Assembly (NCBI RefSeq): GCF_019925205.1
Contig: NC_083560.1
Span: forward strand, 71,623,266-71,687,265
Source: Metopolophium dirhodum
Taxonomy: Eukaryota; Arthropoda; Insecta; Hemiptera; Aphididae
DNA length: 64,000 nt
Direction of reading: 5' to 3'
Of the stretch, positions 1 to 11,224 are shown piece after piece. Numbering within the stretch: the stretch's first letter is position 1; every line of letters begins with the position of its first letter. The translations under genes and the position numbers were made by a program. Under the pieces are notes generated by a model, which was not told the DNA's origin, did no database searches, and saw only the letters and a list, made by a program, of their open reading frames with translations.

Positions 1-669
1 AAGATTATTAATACCGAGTTGAAATCTGTAACAGTAAGGATGTTTCATCAGGATAAAGATAATACGAATTGGTCGCTAGTAAAAAAGTCATTTGTTATAA
101 TAGTTTTTAATGTATCATAATATTATTATGGTGGAGAGGATAAAGGATAAATGACAGTCGACTAAAAATTAATAAACATTAATTTGCTAACTTTTAAAAA
201 TATTTGTACATCCCATAGCTACTAATAATTTTGTGAATATGTCAGTTGTATGTGACAATAACATAAATTGTATTTGTGACAATATAAGTGTTATCAACTT
301 AACTAATCAAATATCTATAAAAAACTTATAATAGTTAGAAGGTTAGAACATTCTAAGACTTATTTTTTTTGTAATTATTCATATTTTGTGGCAAAAATAA
401 ACTTAAGCTGTATTCAATAATATTACTATTGTACACGAGAATTTTTTTCAAACCATTTTAAAGAGTTTTTACATACTAGGTATATCGTACTGTTTTATGA
501 TCAAACATACACCATTTTCTCTTATACTTTTTTGAATATTATATAATTCGAAAATACTTGTTACACTTATCGCAAACGTAATGAAATATTAAATGCAATA
601 GGTATACAATTTTGAAAACGGTTTGTTTTATTATACGTATGGTATGTATTACATTTGTATTACATTTTA
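1..669. other. AT-rich non-coding DNA
   Basis: No coding frame, splice-flanked exon or recognisable repeat was found here. The sequence is A/T-rich with short poly-T runs. Confidence 0.6.
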
Positions 670-1290
670 GATTCTGAGCAGAGCGATGAATGTATTGATT
701 TTACAATGATGTATGTTTTTTTTATTTTTTTGTGTCTGTCATCACTGCTTCGATTTTCTTCAACAGTATCTTGTTCCACGGGAAAGCGAATCTAGTTGGT
801 GCATAGTGCGTTCGGGAGGTCAACATTTTGAATCCCCAATACTTTTCAAATGCGCCAGGAAAAACAACATATTATAAATTAAGGAAAAACGGGAATTTTT
901 ACTCAAAATTTACTCAGGTTTTCTACAAAATCAATTTTGGTTTTTGGTGTAACTCTAAAATAAATTACGGTATATATATTATATGCAATTTTCACTGGTT
1001 TTCTTTATTAGAATTTTTTATACACGATAAGATTTAAAAAAAAATATTAATTTGTTTTGAACTATTTACGGATATTTTCAGTTTTCAATTTTTTAATTTT
1101 TTTTCTATGAATGTCAATAAAATGTTGTTTGGTTAATAATCTGAAAAAACTAATACAAGGCTCCTATTTATTGTTACAATGAAATTTGAAAAATATTAAA
1201 AGTCCATAGTCAACATTTTTTTATACACATTTAAAGTTCAAATCTTGACCAAAATACGTAAAAATCACAAACATTATTATTCTAAATATT
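670..1290 (+). repeat. Dispersed aphid repeat, copy 1
   Basis: The segment starts near a stretch reading GATTCTGAGCAGAGCGATGA and continues through blocks such as AAAGCGAATCTAGTTGGTGC, GGTGTAACTCTAAAATAAAT, TAATACAAGGCTCC and ATTTAAAGTTCAAATCTTGA. I recognise this block order as a very abundant aphid repeat, from memory. A second, more diverged copy lies at 51290-51680 and preserves the order of the last blocks, which supports the repeat call from this window alone. The 69-codon open frame at 828-1037 lies inside it and is not a gene. Confidence 0.6.
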
Positions 1291-2984
1291 ATATCATTGA
1301 ATTCAAATTTAACAATTCAATTTATAACAGTGACCCACTTGTAACCTACTGTACAGTAGAGCGACGCCCACCTTTTCATAATTTATCAAAAATTGTTATA
1401 TTACAGTGACCAATATCAATTTTAATATTCAATCATAAATAAATATTGAGTAATTAATAAAAATACAATGTTAATTTTGAAGTTTATTTAAGTAAAAATC
1501 AAACGGTGTTGAGTAGCCAAATTAATATTATACTTATTATAGCCTATGTCTACTCAAAGATAACGGTTTTAATGTGAATACCCATCGCCGTATAATTTAA
1601 ATTTAATTTGTTTGAATTAAATTACAAAAATTAGTTATTTAAAAATCAAGTTTAAATAATTATTTTTAAACTAATGAATGAAACATACTATAATAAGTAT
1701 TATTGTTTTGCATTTGTAACCTTATCTATAACTTTAAACCATAATCAAATATTTTGGTCATGTAAATTCAATTTGTAAAGTATATCAACGGTAATGAACA
1801 GTATTGTTACTGATTATCCGCTGTTCTTAATTAACCACATTGTAATTCATTAGAATTCTACTATCATTTGGCTGTGAGCTATTAAAACATTTGTTAAACT
1901 TAAATTATTTGCTCGAGTAAGATATTTCTGTTTGTTTTTATATGCACCCAAAGTTACTCGAGATAAAATTTTTGGAGTTTTTAATTTTGATATTATTCTG
2001 GACACGCATTTGTTGTAAGTGAAATTAGAGTGTATGAACCTCATCACATATTTTATATTATTATTATATATATCCAAATAACAGAATATAATATGCCTTA
2101 GTATTATCATGGTACCTAACGTATTATATCTAAAAGAAATGAAAATATTTACAAATGTTTCTCTTATAGACATAAAATATCGGTTGAAGATTTGATTTTT
2201 ATGTAATGAAGAAAATGGTAAAAATGTAATCAAACTTAGTATAATTATTATTTTGTTAAAATGTAAAAACTTAAAAAAAACATATACAAATTTTGTTCGT
2301 TAGAATTAATTGCTAATTTAATAATCAATGAGTTTTTTGATGGCTACGATAAAAGTCAATAACAAGATACCAATTTGGTTGGATATTTTTCACTTTATGA
2401 CACGAGGAAGTAGTTATAAGTTTTCAAATAGTGTCTTATTGCTGCCAAGTACACAAAAGCCATTTAATAATTAATGATGTAGCGTTCAATAAATAACCAT
2501 AAACTTCTATACTTAAAGAATTATTTAATTTAATTAAAAAATACAATGACAAACTTTTTAAACTTAAATTAGTTTGGAAAATATTTTTTGTAACTTAAAT
2601 AATATACTTAAGAATGACGAAAAAAATAACGACTATCGTGACAAGTATATAAATATAATATCGATTATTCTTTTTGAATGTGTGAATACGTTTTATTAAT
2701 TTGCGGATTACCTATACAACAACCATATTATATAGCAATGTTTATTAAATGTTATCAAAACTATAAATTATAGTTCACCCTATATTTTAACCAATGGTTT
2801 TTTTTATAACATAATAATAGTTAATTATGTTTGAGTAATAAAAAATACTATCAAATGTTTTCCATAACAACATATTAGGTAGCCTATTAAGCAAATTCTC
2901 ATTGCCTAGAATTTGACTCCATTTTAAAAAAGCAGTAGGTAGGTATACCTATGATGTGTACCTATACTATATATATACCTAAAG
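1291..2984. other. AT-rich non-coding DNA
   Basis: Nothing supportable is seen. The minus-strand open frame at 1850-2233 has AT-rich third positions, no family resemblance and no splice context, and is taken as chance. Confidence 0.55.
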
Positions 2985-3250
2985 TAGGGTTCGAAACCGA
3001 AACATTTTTCCCGCTTTTAATTTTGGTTGCGGAAATCAGTAGGTAGGTAGATCTTTATTTTTTCCTGTTTTGATTTTGTTTCAGAAATCGGTATTTGTTT
3101 TTTTCCGATTTCGTTTTTGGTTTAGAATATCGGTGTTTATTTTTTCCGATTTCAATTTTTGTTTTGATAACCGGTGTTGATTTTTCTCGATTTTGCTTTC
3201 AGTTTCGATATCGAATTCGGTTCTTAAGAGATTTAACCGGTATCCAATAT
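2985..3250. repeat. Degenerate tandem repeat, about 41-bp period
   Basis: Four to five diverged units follow one another, each built around TTTCCGATTTC, a T-rich middle and an ATATCGGTGTT-like end. Examples are the stretches near 3065, 3105, 3146 and 3187. The open frame at 3095-3286 is a by-product of the repeat. The block sits directly next to the Helitron end at 3294 and could be subterminal sequence of another transposon. Confidence 0.55.
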
Positions 3251-3293
3251 CGTTTTCAAGGCAGGCATTATTATTATATACTATGATTTATGA

Positions 3294-3960
3294 CTAGCTG
3301 AAATTATTACCGTCGTTGCCAGGTTTAATTATAAAAATGTATGTATTGTTGTTATCTAGAAAGATTAAATATTGTTTAATCTATTTAAATAAAATGTAAT
3401 TATTATCATTACTAATAGTATTATTATCTACAAAACTTCTTTGTAGACAATATTCTTTACTTGTCTATTATTAGTAGTAGCCAAAATTACCAAACTACTG
3501 GGCGAGCTTACGCGTGAGCAAGCTACGTAGAATAAGCCATGTGAAAAACAGATTTCTCTTAAGTCTATTCCCGCAAATTTGAGAGTCTGGTCTTGTGACT
3601 TATTGATAGTTATTGAAAAGCAGACTTAGAGAGGAAACTGTAATCGTTTAAATTGGAACGGAAGATCGTTTGGATTTAAAGGAATTCGTGGTATAAAATA
3701 CAGTTTCTTTTTGCACACATTCAGCTAACATTGTGGCTTCCCCTATACTCCGATGTAAGTCTTTGACTTTCAGCCTGGTCTCCTTGCACAGTTTAGGCGG
3801 TTTTAAATTTCACAAACAACATAATAGGAGTTATCACGTAGAATAAACCCATAATATGGCATACATGGTGGTTTCAACGAATTTAAAAATTCGACAGGAC
3901 AATTAGTAGCGTCGTCTATGTTGAATACGGTCGAAATATTTTCAGATTATTTACTATTAA
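3294..3960 (-). mobile_element. Helitron, 5'-truncated
   Basis: Read on the minus strand, the segment carries the C-terminal part of a Helitron RepHel helicase, a stop codon, about 130 bp of AT-rich sequence and then a terminus ending CAGCTAG followed by T. Helitrons end in CTRR and insert between A and T, so 3294 is a convincing 3' end. A GC-containing stretch that could form the usual subterminal hairpin (ACCTGGCAACGACGG) lies just before it. The rolling-circle replication initiator domain and the rest of the helicase are absent, so the copy cannot move by itself. Confidence 0.8.
3428..3958 (-). pseudogene. Helitron helicase C-terminus (decayed)
   Basis: Helitron RepHel proteins end in a PIF1-type superfamily 1 helicase. 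Minus-strand reading gives, in order, a CPVEFLNSLKPP block, PIML, PPKLC, TRLKV, FIPRIPLNPNDLPFQFKRLQ, the motif INKSQDQTLKFAGIDL, CFSHGLFYVACSRVSSPSSL and the end VKNIVYKEVL followed by TAG. These match the conserved tail of eukaryotic Helitron helicases block for block. The gene is dead: there are in-frame stops (between FPL and VCF, and near the upstream edge) and at least two single-base frameshifts, one before PPKLC and one in a run of four T before FIPRIP. Motifs upstream of the tail, including the Walker A site, are missing. The identification is strong; the subfamily is not resolved. Confidence 0.85.
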
Positions 3961-4259
3961 AACTTATTATAAATTGATTGAATTTTTTTAACAAACACAG
4001 CATACACTTGAAGTACATAGGTACATGGGTACTTTTAAGTTTTATTATTGTTATTATTATTATTATTATATTATTGCGAACCCAACGAGGTGGGTGATAA
4101 AATATAAGCTATATATAGCTCTGTAATTTAAAAAAAAAATTTATACGGTCTACCTAAAATAGTATTAAAGTCATAGTTGGTCATCCCGGACTTTTAGGAG
4201 TATTTTATATTTATATATTTATACATTTTGGGGGTTGTATATTATATATAATATAGAGA
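3961..4259. other. AT-rich spacer with an (ATT)n tract
   Basis: An interrupted ATT microsatellite occupies 4041-4075. Nothing else is seen. Confidence 0.6.
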
Positions 4260-4497
4260 TGTTGTTATGGAACCGTGGTTCCAACACAAATAATTCAACG
4301 CACGATTAGATCAATATTAATTATAGGTTTTATTTCAGGTATTAACTTTAACTAGTTGTGTAAATATTATAAAATGCTCTTCTTAAACATACGTTATGTA
4401 TAATGCTCTGTTCTAATACGAGTGTGTCGGCCTACGGTTCAGTCGGACGCCGAATCGCCTAGTCAGCGGATTCCTGTCAACGAGCTGTCAACCAACA
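4260..4497 (-). mobile_element. Possible solo LTR
   Basis: The 238-bp segment is bounded by TGTTGG and ACAACA on the minus strand, the TG...CA ends expected of a long terminal repeat. Inside it, on the same strand, is an AATAAA polyadenylation signal, and near the 3' end there is an inverted pair GGAACC/GGTTCC. The unique GC-richer block at 4426-4497 contrasts with its surroundings. No clear target duplication was found, and no internal retrotransposon sequence or second LTR is present, so this could be another repeat type. Confidence 0.35.
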
Positions 4498-4889
4498 CAC
4501 TATCCTTATACTGTTAATATTATATTATATTATGTGAACACAATATAATATTATTCGATATGTTGTATCTTTAAGTCTGATTATCCGTCAATTTAGTATG
4601 TACCTGTTAAATCTATACCACTTAATTGCAGGTTCTTCTAAATGTGAATTTCCTATGTTGTATGTTTTGAAAAACAGAAACGAAACATACGGGTTGGGGC
4701 ATTTTTTTATGATTAATAATTTATTGAACATATACAATCAATATAATAATTAAAAAAAGAAATCATTATTCTTCGTTAAAATAATCAATTTCATCAAATA
4801 TAAAAACTTTGAATGATTTTTTACAAAAATAGAACTGCTTACTTTTGATTTTTTTAAATTGTTGTAAAACAAATGTATACGTTTGAACT

Positions 4890-5480
4890 TTGCATTGAAT
4901 TGCCTAGCTTGTCGATCTCGCTACCGATATTTTGTCAATTTATTTTTGGTGCATCACCACTAGAAGAATCTATATAAGGAAAAAATATTAATTTTGTATC
5001 GAAAACTACACTCAAGTATTTGACTGTGTTTACTACTCTAATAATAGCTATTATTTCCATTGATATTATAACCAAAGACTATTAGAGAATGTGATCGGAA
5101 AACGACATGGATCTGCATTTTTAGATATTAAGTGACAAACCCAAGGTCGAAGTCAATTCTACAATTGCATTAAGGTCATCATTCAAACAAGTAAAATCAA
5201 CGATATAGATAGTTAACTTGTATGTACAGCTTCAAGTCATCCATAAACAACGGAAATTTGCTTTAATTTATAACATTTTTAATGCCATTGATAAATAATG
5301 AGAATAGCATGAAAGAGATGGCTGTCTTGTGGGACACAAGAATAAGGGACGTCTGTGATCCAAGATCTTTTACATGAACATTATTTCATTTTACAAATTG
5401 GTTTGTACTGTTAGAGTATAGGCGTATAGCACATAACTGTTGTAGGCAATACAAAACCTAATTTGATCGTTTAAAAATAA
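4890..5480 (-). mobile_element. Non-LTR retrotransposon reverse transcriptase fragment (Jockey/CR1-like)
   Basis: Minus-strand reading gives the C-terminal half of a non-LTR reverse transcriptase. Recognisable blocks in order are VKDLGSQTSLI, a decayed GVPQGSxLSP region, MLFSLFINGIKNVIN, FPLFMDDLKLYI (the catalytic F/YADD box, here with Met in place of Ala), CLNDDLNAIVELTSTLGLSL, KCRSMSF, SHSLIVFGYNINGN and a FxxKxNFSL-like block. Stop codons follow VIN and precede KCRSMSF, and the frame shifts several times. No endonuclease domain and no 3' tail were found. This is an old, immobile copy; assignment to the Jockey/CR1 group is inferred from the spacing of these blocks. Confidence 0.75.
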
Positions 5481-7124
5481 AAATAATAAAGTGTTTCTTT
5501 GCTGATCATCATCGGTTAACTGTATTAATATTGTTGTTATTCCAGTTTTCATTAAAATATAATTATCGCCACAAGCATAATATAATAATTTATTAATATT
5601 AACAGATTCTTCAGGAATAATACTCGTTTTAACTATGAGTACACATATTTTATACGTTCTCCGTAGGAGAGTCTCTCATAGAAGGATAGAAAATTACTTT
5701 TTACATTTTTAATAATATTATTCAATATTATTATAATAATATCAATATTATTATAATAATATCAATATTTTTATGGATACAACGATAGTACCATTATTTT
5801 TAAATGTCTCTTATCACTGTGAACATTATTGTATTTATATACCAATACAGGCTCTTAACAATATACATACAAAAACCTATCTTGAGGTTTTCCAGACTCC
5901 TGTACAGTGTTACAGTGTGAAATAAAAACACAATATTTCAAATTATATTTATTGAATTATTATATTCCAAAATAGATTAGTTATAAGACAGTTTCAAAGA
6001 AGGATGATTAATATTATTAAATAGTCACCTATAACATTTATGAATATGTATGAATATAATCTAAATCTACAAATCATTGATACAACAATATTATAAACTA
6101 AGAAAATGGCAAACTAGTATACTAAAAACGCGAGTAATTTAATTATCATCAGAAAAACTCATTGTGTCTTACAGCACTCATGAATGAAACCAATATTTTT
6201 TACGTCTACTAATTGAGTACACACAACCATGTTATTATTCATTTAGTCAAAAAAATAATATTCATAATAATAATATAATAATAATAAACAAAAAACAAAA
6301 AACAAGAAACACAAATTTCTTTTTAGACACAAAAAGTTTTCTTACACAATACAAACTACAATATCCACGAGTATATTGACTATAGAGTAATAAAATAATT
6401 AATTTTAAAAGTGCAATATTATAATAGTTTTTCAAGTAATAAGTATTTAATATTCGTGCGAGTACTAGATTATATAATTATTATATTATATAGTTGTAGT
6501 AGATAATGTAAAAAACAAAAATTACAAAAAAAACAACATAATTGTATATGTACAATGTACACCGATCGTTAGTTGGTATAGTGGAACTGTTGATGGAATG
6601 TTTTTTATTATTAGTTTACAGTATCATTCGTGTTATTACATGAAAAAATTATGACTGGCAACCGCATCAAGGACTAGAAATATTAAATTTATCTGTTAAA
6701 CTTTATGTTTGGAGAAGTCGTCCGTCTCGAAGCTAGATGTTCTTTAAAAAAAAAGTTATATTATATTTTTATACAGCAGACGATAATACAACAGTATTAT
6801 GTATAACTGAATCATGGTCAAATACGTAAAATCAGTACTGTGTACTGTTACCCTATAATTTGATCCTGGGACTTTTGCTCGAATATTTAAACTTTTGGTA
6901 CGAATATTGATTATTTTTATACGGTATCTGCAGTGGAACGCCTGAAAATTTTAGTCATGTCAATCGTAAACGAAACAGTGTATGCAATGTTATGTTTAAA
7001 GCATAATATTATTAATATCATCTCGAGCAGTGTTTTCGATTAATAATATCGCAGGTATTATAATAGTTGTTTTATAGTTTCTCTGATGCAACGAACAAAT
7101 TAGCGAGATTCAAGTAAATATGAA
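5481..7124. other. AT-rich non-coding DNA
   Basis: A palindromic tandem lies at 5723-5770. A minus-strand frame open from an acceptor-like site near 6945 down to about 6765 has no other support. No gene is called. Confidence 0.5.
5723..5770. repeat. Tandem of a 20-bp palindrome
   Basis: The unit CAATATTATTATAATAATAT is repeated exactly at 5723-5742 and 5743-5762 and begins a third time. Each unit contains the palindrome ATATTATTATAATAATAT, so the block can extrude as hairpins. Confidence 0.8.
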
Positions 7125-7144
7125 TATTCCTTTTTTTCTTTCAG

Positions 7145-7168
7145 ACTAGCCGTCCTGGCTGTAAACGG
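7145..7168 (+). CDS. Candidate 24-nt microexon
   Basis: A long pyrimidine tract ending in CTTTCAG at 7144 is followed by 24 nt and then by GTGAGT, a consensus 5' splice site, at 7169. Both sites are close to ideal, which is rare by chance at such short spacing. Two frames are open: TSRPGCKR, or LAVLAVNG with flanking partial codons. The second looks like the hydrophobic core of a signal peptide and could be followed, in phase, by the acceptor at 9707. I cannot see a start-codon exon upstream, so neither frame nor product is settled. Aphid salivary effector genes often have microexons; that is context, not proof. Confidence 0.35.
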
Positions 7169-7299
7169 GTGAGTTAACAATATTATTACTGTTTAGAAGT
7201 TTCAAAAGGACAAAAAATGAGTTCAGTATATTATTACATTCGTATACATAATATCATTATTATAAAATTCAACTTCGTAACGCAAAACTTTTATACTAT

Positions 7300-8150
7300 A
7301 GGTATATGACGTACAACGGTGTGGACGTCTGACGATGTTATTTTATTTTTAAAGTCTAATCGCATTTGTGTATTTTCCGAGAGCGTATTATCGTTAGGCG
7401 ATGGGGGTCGAGGTCGGCGTACGGTGTTGAACAAAAAACAATGGCGAAGAATGCCGGAAAAATGTACATTTCCAATCCCCAGGTGGTGGTGCCAGAGGTC
7501 GAGTCCGTGACCTGAAGTATCTGAATACCGATAACGGGATACCGTGTTTGCGGTATACAGGTGTAAATTCGAATTTCCGGCGAAAAACATGGAGAGATCT
7601 TTTCCTTTGGGCGGGTTGTCGAGTGGGTGGCGGGTGGTGCGGGTGGTGCGGGTGGTCTTGACGGGACGACGAGAAAACAAGGTCTAGAAGTATAATAATA
7701 TTATTATCGCGCAAAGGCATGCCTATAATACGTATGTTCGGTATCCGTTTTTGTCGCCCGAATCGAATTCGAAGTCACTACCACTACGTAAAGCATTTTG
7801 CATCGACGGCGGCGAGGTGGACGTTCGGAGCATTTTTCGTTATTCAGTTTTCTCTTATTCTAGTAACGTCTCCGTATCGGTTGGTCAGTGGAGGGTCTGT
7901 GGACGAGTCTCATATTAGTTCTTCGTTTGAGTGTTTTTACGCGTCCGACATCCGACGATTCAAAATACTATTTAAGTGAGTCCCGTGGATCTCAGGCCAC
8001 AATAATATGTGTAGGGTATCTACGGGGCAGGTGACGGGCGGGGAGTTGTAGTGTCCGTGGGAGGAGGGGCGCTTGGTGTGGATGTTTCGTAAATACGAGA
8101 CGTTTACCTACGTTGTGCTAATATATTATTATGACTCTCGGTTATAACTC
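7300..8150. promoter_or_regulatory. GC-rich island, possible promoter or 5' exon
   Basis: GC and CpG content are clearly above background. The island holds an initiator-like TTCAGTT at 7844-7850 and a GTGAGT splice donor at 7976. This would fit a non-coding first exon transcribed rightwards. Open frames occur on both strands (7291-7720 minus, 7719-7979 plus) but overlap each other, are proline- and threonine-repeat-rich in part, and match nothing. No TATA box or downstream promoter element was convincing. Confidence 0.25.
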
Positions 8151-9690
8151 TATATACATGCAACAACGGTGAATAAATTATAAAGACGTCATTTCCGGTA
8201 AGAGGTATAATAATAATATGCGATTATTTAGGTAGGTTGGTAGGAGAAATTCGAGGAGTGGTAGACCGGTGGTAGGTACCACGGTGGTTGTCGAGTCGCT
8301 GCCGTCCGTCGAGTGGCTTTTGTGTGTAGTAGGTACGTGTGCGTTTGTTTTTTTACCATTCTTTCTCTTTCCTTTACTGTTTTCTTTTTCATACCCTTCT
8401 TTTTCCTTCACACTCACTCCTCACAGCCTGACGCTATTTATTTATTTATTTGTTATGATTATGATTATTATATTTTTGAAAGTGGGGGGGGGGGGGGCGG
8501 TGACCTCTTTTTTTCATCTGTTCCGAACACAGCCCCACCTTTCTTCATTTCCCGCACGACCATTGTGCGCGCAAATAATTTAAAACCTGGCAGACAGTGA
8601 CAATGGAATTTTCCTATGGCAGTACCCCCTCCATTTCCACGAAAAATATGAAACAAAGTTAGGCATTTCCCCAACAATATTATTCATAAGTATAATATTA
8701 TTATTATTATTATTATTATAGTTATTTATTTCTTTTTTTCCCGTTATTTTGTTGCTCGCGAGTTGTGCGCTTTTTATGACGTCAAAGGTAAAGTGAATTA
8801 AGAAAACAAAAATAATATTAACTTGTACATGGCGTTACAGTAAATCGTATACAGTAGTTACTTAAAACAACAAAAGAAAAAGAAAACTAAACAATAAATA
8901 GGTAGAAAGGTCAGTATTAAAAATAAAAATGTACAAAGTTTAAACGTGTAATCGTTCGCCATCAGTAATTTCAATACATATTCGAAATTTTAATAATTGC
9001 GAATAATATACTAATAGATATATGAAATAGTAAAAAAAAAAAAAATACAATAGTTTCGAATGTGATCGCGTATATTTCGTGCGCATACAAATACAGTAAA
9101 TAAATCAATTTTATTGTTAAACCGGCGGAGTTGCTAAATTTTTTTGAAAAAAACCTATTGGCTTGGGTAGGTAGTTATTTATTAGACAACATTATTACAT
9201 TTTCGTTATTTTATTGCAATAGAAGAATCGTTTTAGTATATCGCGTAAGAGGAGAAAACTAATCTGGTTGTCGGGTCTTGTACGTCATTTACCACCTGAT
9301 AAATTTATATTATTATCTTAAATTAATTAATACATACATGACAGGATAAGTAGTATAATGTTGTGACTGTATAAGGTTCGGGATAAGAATAAATATAATA
9401 TAATACTTCGTTTAGTGTTATTTGGTACGTCATGCATACTACATTATGATAAGTGGGTTGTTATAGTGTATTAGTGTCGTTTTGGAGAAATAGCTACACG
9501 AAACCGATACAATGTATGCTTCTTAATTTTTCCTTTAATGTACGCCCACAATAATGTATTGAACGTGAATTTTTTTCTTTTAATTACCAATAAACATTAT
9601 AAACAATAATATGCGCAAATTATTCCTTAGTGATCACTGATCAGTTTGTTTTCTTCAGATTAATTATTAATTTATTATTATTAGGTATTG
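8151..9690. other. Non-coding with simple-sequence tracts
   Basis: Contents are a pyrimidine-rich stretch (about 8345-8425), a 14-base G run (8484-8497), a (TTA)n tract (8696-8720) and a CRE palindrome (8777). The overlapping open frames at 8178-8677 arise from these tracts and are not called. Confidence 0.5.
8777..8784. promoter_or_regulatory. CRE palindrome TGACGTCA
   Basis: An exact 8-bp cAMP-response-element palindrome, the consensus for CREB/ATF bZIP factors. It is one of three in the window (19599 and 62952 are the others), each in or beside a GC-richer patch. Function is unproven. Confidence 0.25.
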
Positions 9691-9706
9691 TGATTTTTTT
9701 TTGCAG

Positions 9707-9776
9707 AACATCCTGTCGTTACTACGATTCATCCCAAGAATTTTGTAAAAAGGGCAAAATTATATCCAACATTTAA
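9707..9776 (+). CDS. Candidate terminal exon, cysteine-containing peptide
   Basis: A run of nine T followed by GCAG makes a strong acceptor at 9706. One frame, entered with one completing base, reads TSCRYYDSSQEFCKKGK and a few more residues to TAA at 9774. This frame joins in phase to the LAVLAVNG reading of the microexon at 7145-7168, giving a hydrophobic stretch followed by a short polar, two-cysteine tail, as in a small secreted peptide. A different frame stays open to about 9890, and a GTATGA donor lies at 9815, so the exon could be internal and read HPVVTTIHPK instead. No family is recognised. Confidence 0.25.
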
Positions 9777-10990
9777 CAACAGCAGTGTTCAGGTCGGAAA
9801 CATCATAATATTTTGGTATGAATTCCAAAAAAAAAAAAAACAACCAATCGGAATACCATTTTGTGATACACCAGAGACGCCGCTGACGAAAGGTTTTCTT
9901 TTACATTTTTTTTTTCAAAATTCCTTATTTGGATAAACAATCTTAAACATTACATATAACATATAGAAGTAAGCGTAAATTTTATGGTAATACAACGAAT
10001 CAGCTGTTAACAATGTTCCCGATATAAAACATAAACAATCAACAATATATGATTACAATCGTTCTTACGATAATAGTAATTTATTACCATGCTGTAATAA
10101 TATATACTCGATAAATAATAATGTTTATATCATATAATAATATAATTATAAGGGTATAGTATAATAATAATAATAATAATAATAATATACTGTATGTAAA
10201 TAATTAGTATTAGGTACTATTTAATAATTTAACCGTTTATAAATAATAAATGAAATGATTGGCTTAACCCGCATTAGTAGCAACTAGACCAAATACAATA
10301 TGTATGCAATTATAAATACGTGAGTATTGGGTAGTTCGAGGGAAATGTATGATAATAATAATAATTATGAAAAGTAATGAATGTGTGAAAAATGTTCAAT
10401 AAACACCCGTAAAAAAAAAAATAAATATCAAATCGAGTCTGGTCGTTTTTGACTTACGTAAAACATACAAACTCGAATTCCGGATTTAATATTATATATT
10501 TATATTAAAACACTTAACTGAATAAAAGTCAACGGAATTAATAGAGGTTTTTAACTTCGATTAATGTTGAAATGATTAATATTATCGTGATGACTGGGAA
10601 AAATTCTAAACACGACTAAAGAATAAAGATACTTAATTGCCAATGAACAACGATGTCTAATATTATTGTTTTCTCAAACTGATTTTGAACAACTGATTTA
10701 TCCCCTACCTGGAAGTTGTATACTACATAGTAAATAATATTTATTTATAATACAATAGCACAGTGACTAAAGTGAATAGTTGCGTGTCCGATATACTAGC
10801 TTTAATGTTCTGACGGTTTAATATTACTTTTTCCCTTTAAGTTTTGACTTTCTCAAATATGAAATTGTTTTATGATTCAATAATAAATCGTTACTATCTA
10901 GCTTCCTGTTTATTACTACATTATTTATATTATGTCTAGCTGCATATGGCTTTTTTTCCCACATCAGTTTTTGATGTAATTAAATTTAAT
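9777..10990. other. AT-rich non-coding DNA
   Basis: A (AAT)n tract lies at 10161-10187, with poly-A and poly-T runs near 9825, 9905 and 10410. No coding signal is seen. Confidence 0.55.
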
Positions 10991-11004
10991 ATTGTATAAT
11001 TATT

Positions 11005-11034
11005 TTTATTGTTATTAATTTATTAATTTTTATT
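11005..11034 (-). other. Polyadenylation signals
   Basis: Three AATAAA hexamers on the minus strand (11029-11034, 11019-11024 and 11005-11010) lie 108 to 140 bp after the stop codon of the exon at 11142-11224. AATAAA is common in AT-rich DNA, but position and strand fit a 3' end for that exon. Confidence 0.4.
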
Positions 11035-11141
11035 TTTTGTGTAAGTGTGTCTATTGCAAAACATTAAAATTTCATTCTACACCATTATTATATAAATTGT
11101 GGACTACGGTTGCGGTTAATACTATCATCTATGATATTAAT

Positions 11142-11224
11142 TTAATAGGCGACCAATTTGAAGACCCAGTAGAAGGCAACGGCATAGAAGATGGTGGAGT
11201 AGGTGTTGCTGGCAGCGTTTGGAT
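11142..11224 (-). CDS. Last exon of a membrane protein gene (unknown family)
   Basis: The exon follows a textbook 3' splice site: a TTTTTTTCCC tract, then CACTTTGATTTCAG. After two bases completing a codon, the frame reads PNAASNTYSTIFYAV, AFYWVFKLVAY and TAA. About 20 of 26 codons end in C or G, in contrast to the AT-rich surroundings, which is strong evidence of coding. The central 15-18 residues are hydrophobic and aromatic, so the protein should end in or just after a membrane helix with almost no cytoplasmic tail. The preceding exon must end with one base of a codon; the donor of the exon at 44462-44531 does, and would create an Asp codon at the junction. Small insect tetraspan proteins of septate junctions are one possible relative, but I cannot show it. 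Confidence 0.6.

Noticed and set aside
1850..2233. 127-codon minus-strand open frame
   Set aside because: Third positions are AT-rich like the background, and composition (Ile, Asn, Tyr, Phe) is what random AT-rich DNA gives.
7291..7720. Open frames of 129 and 108 codons on the minus strand
   Set aside because: They overlap in different frames, include a repeated Thr-Arg-His stretch from GTGGTGCGG-type repetition, have no splice context and match no family.
8178..8677. Open frames over the pyrimidine-rich and poly-G region
   Set aside because: Their residues are dictated by homopolymer and low-complexity tracts.
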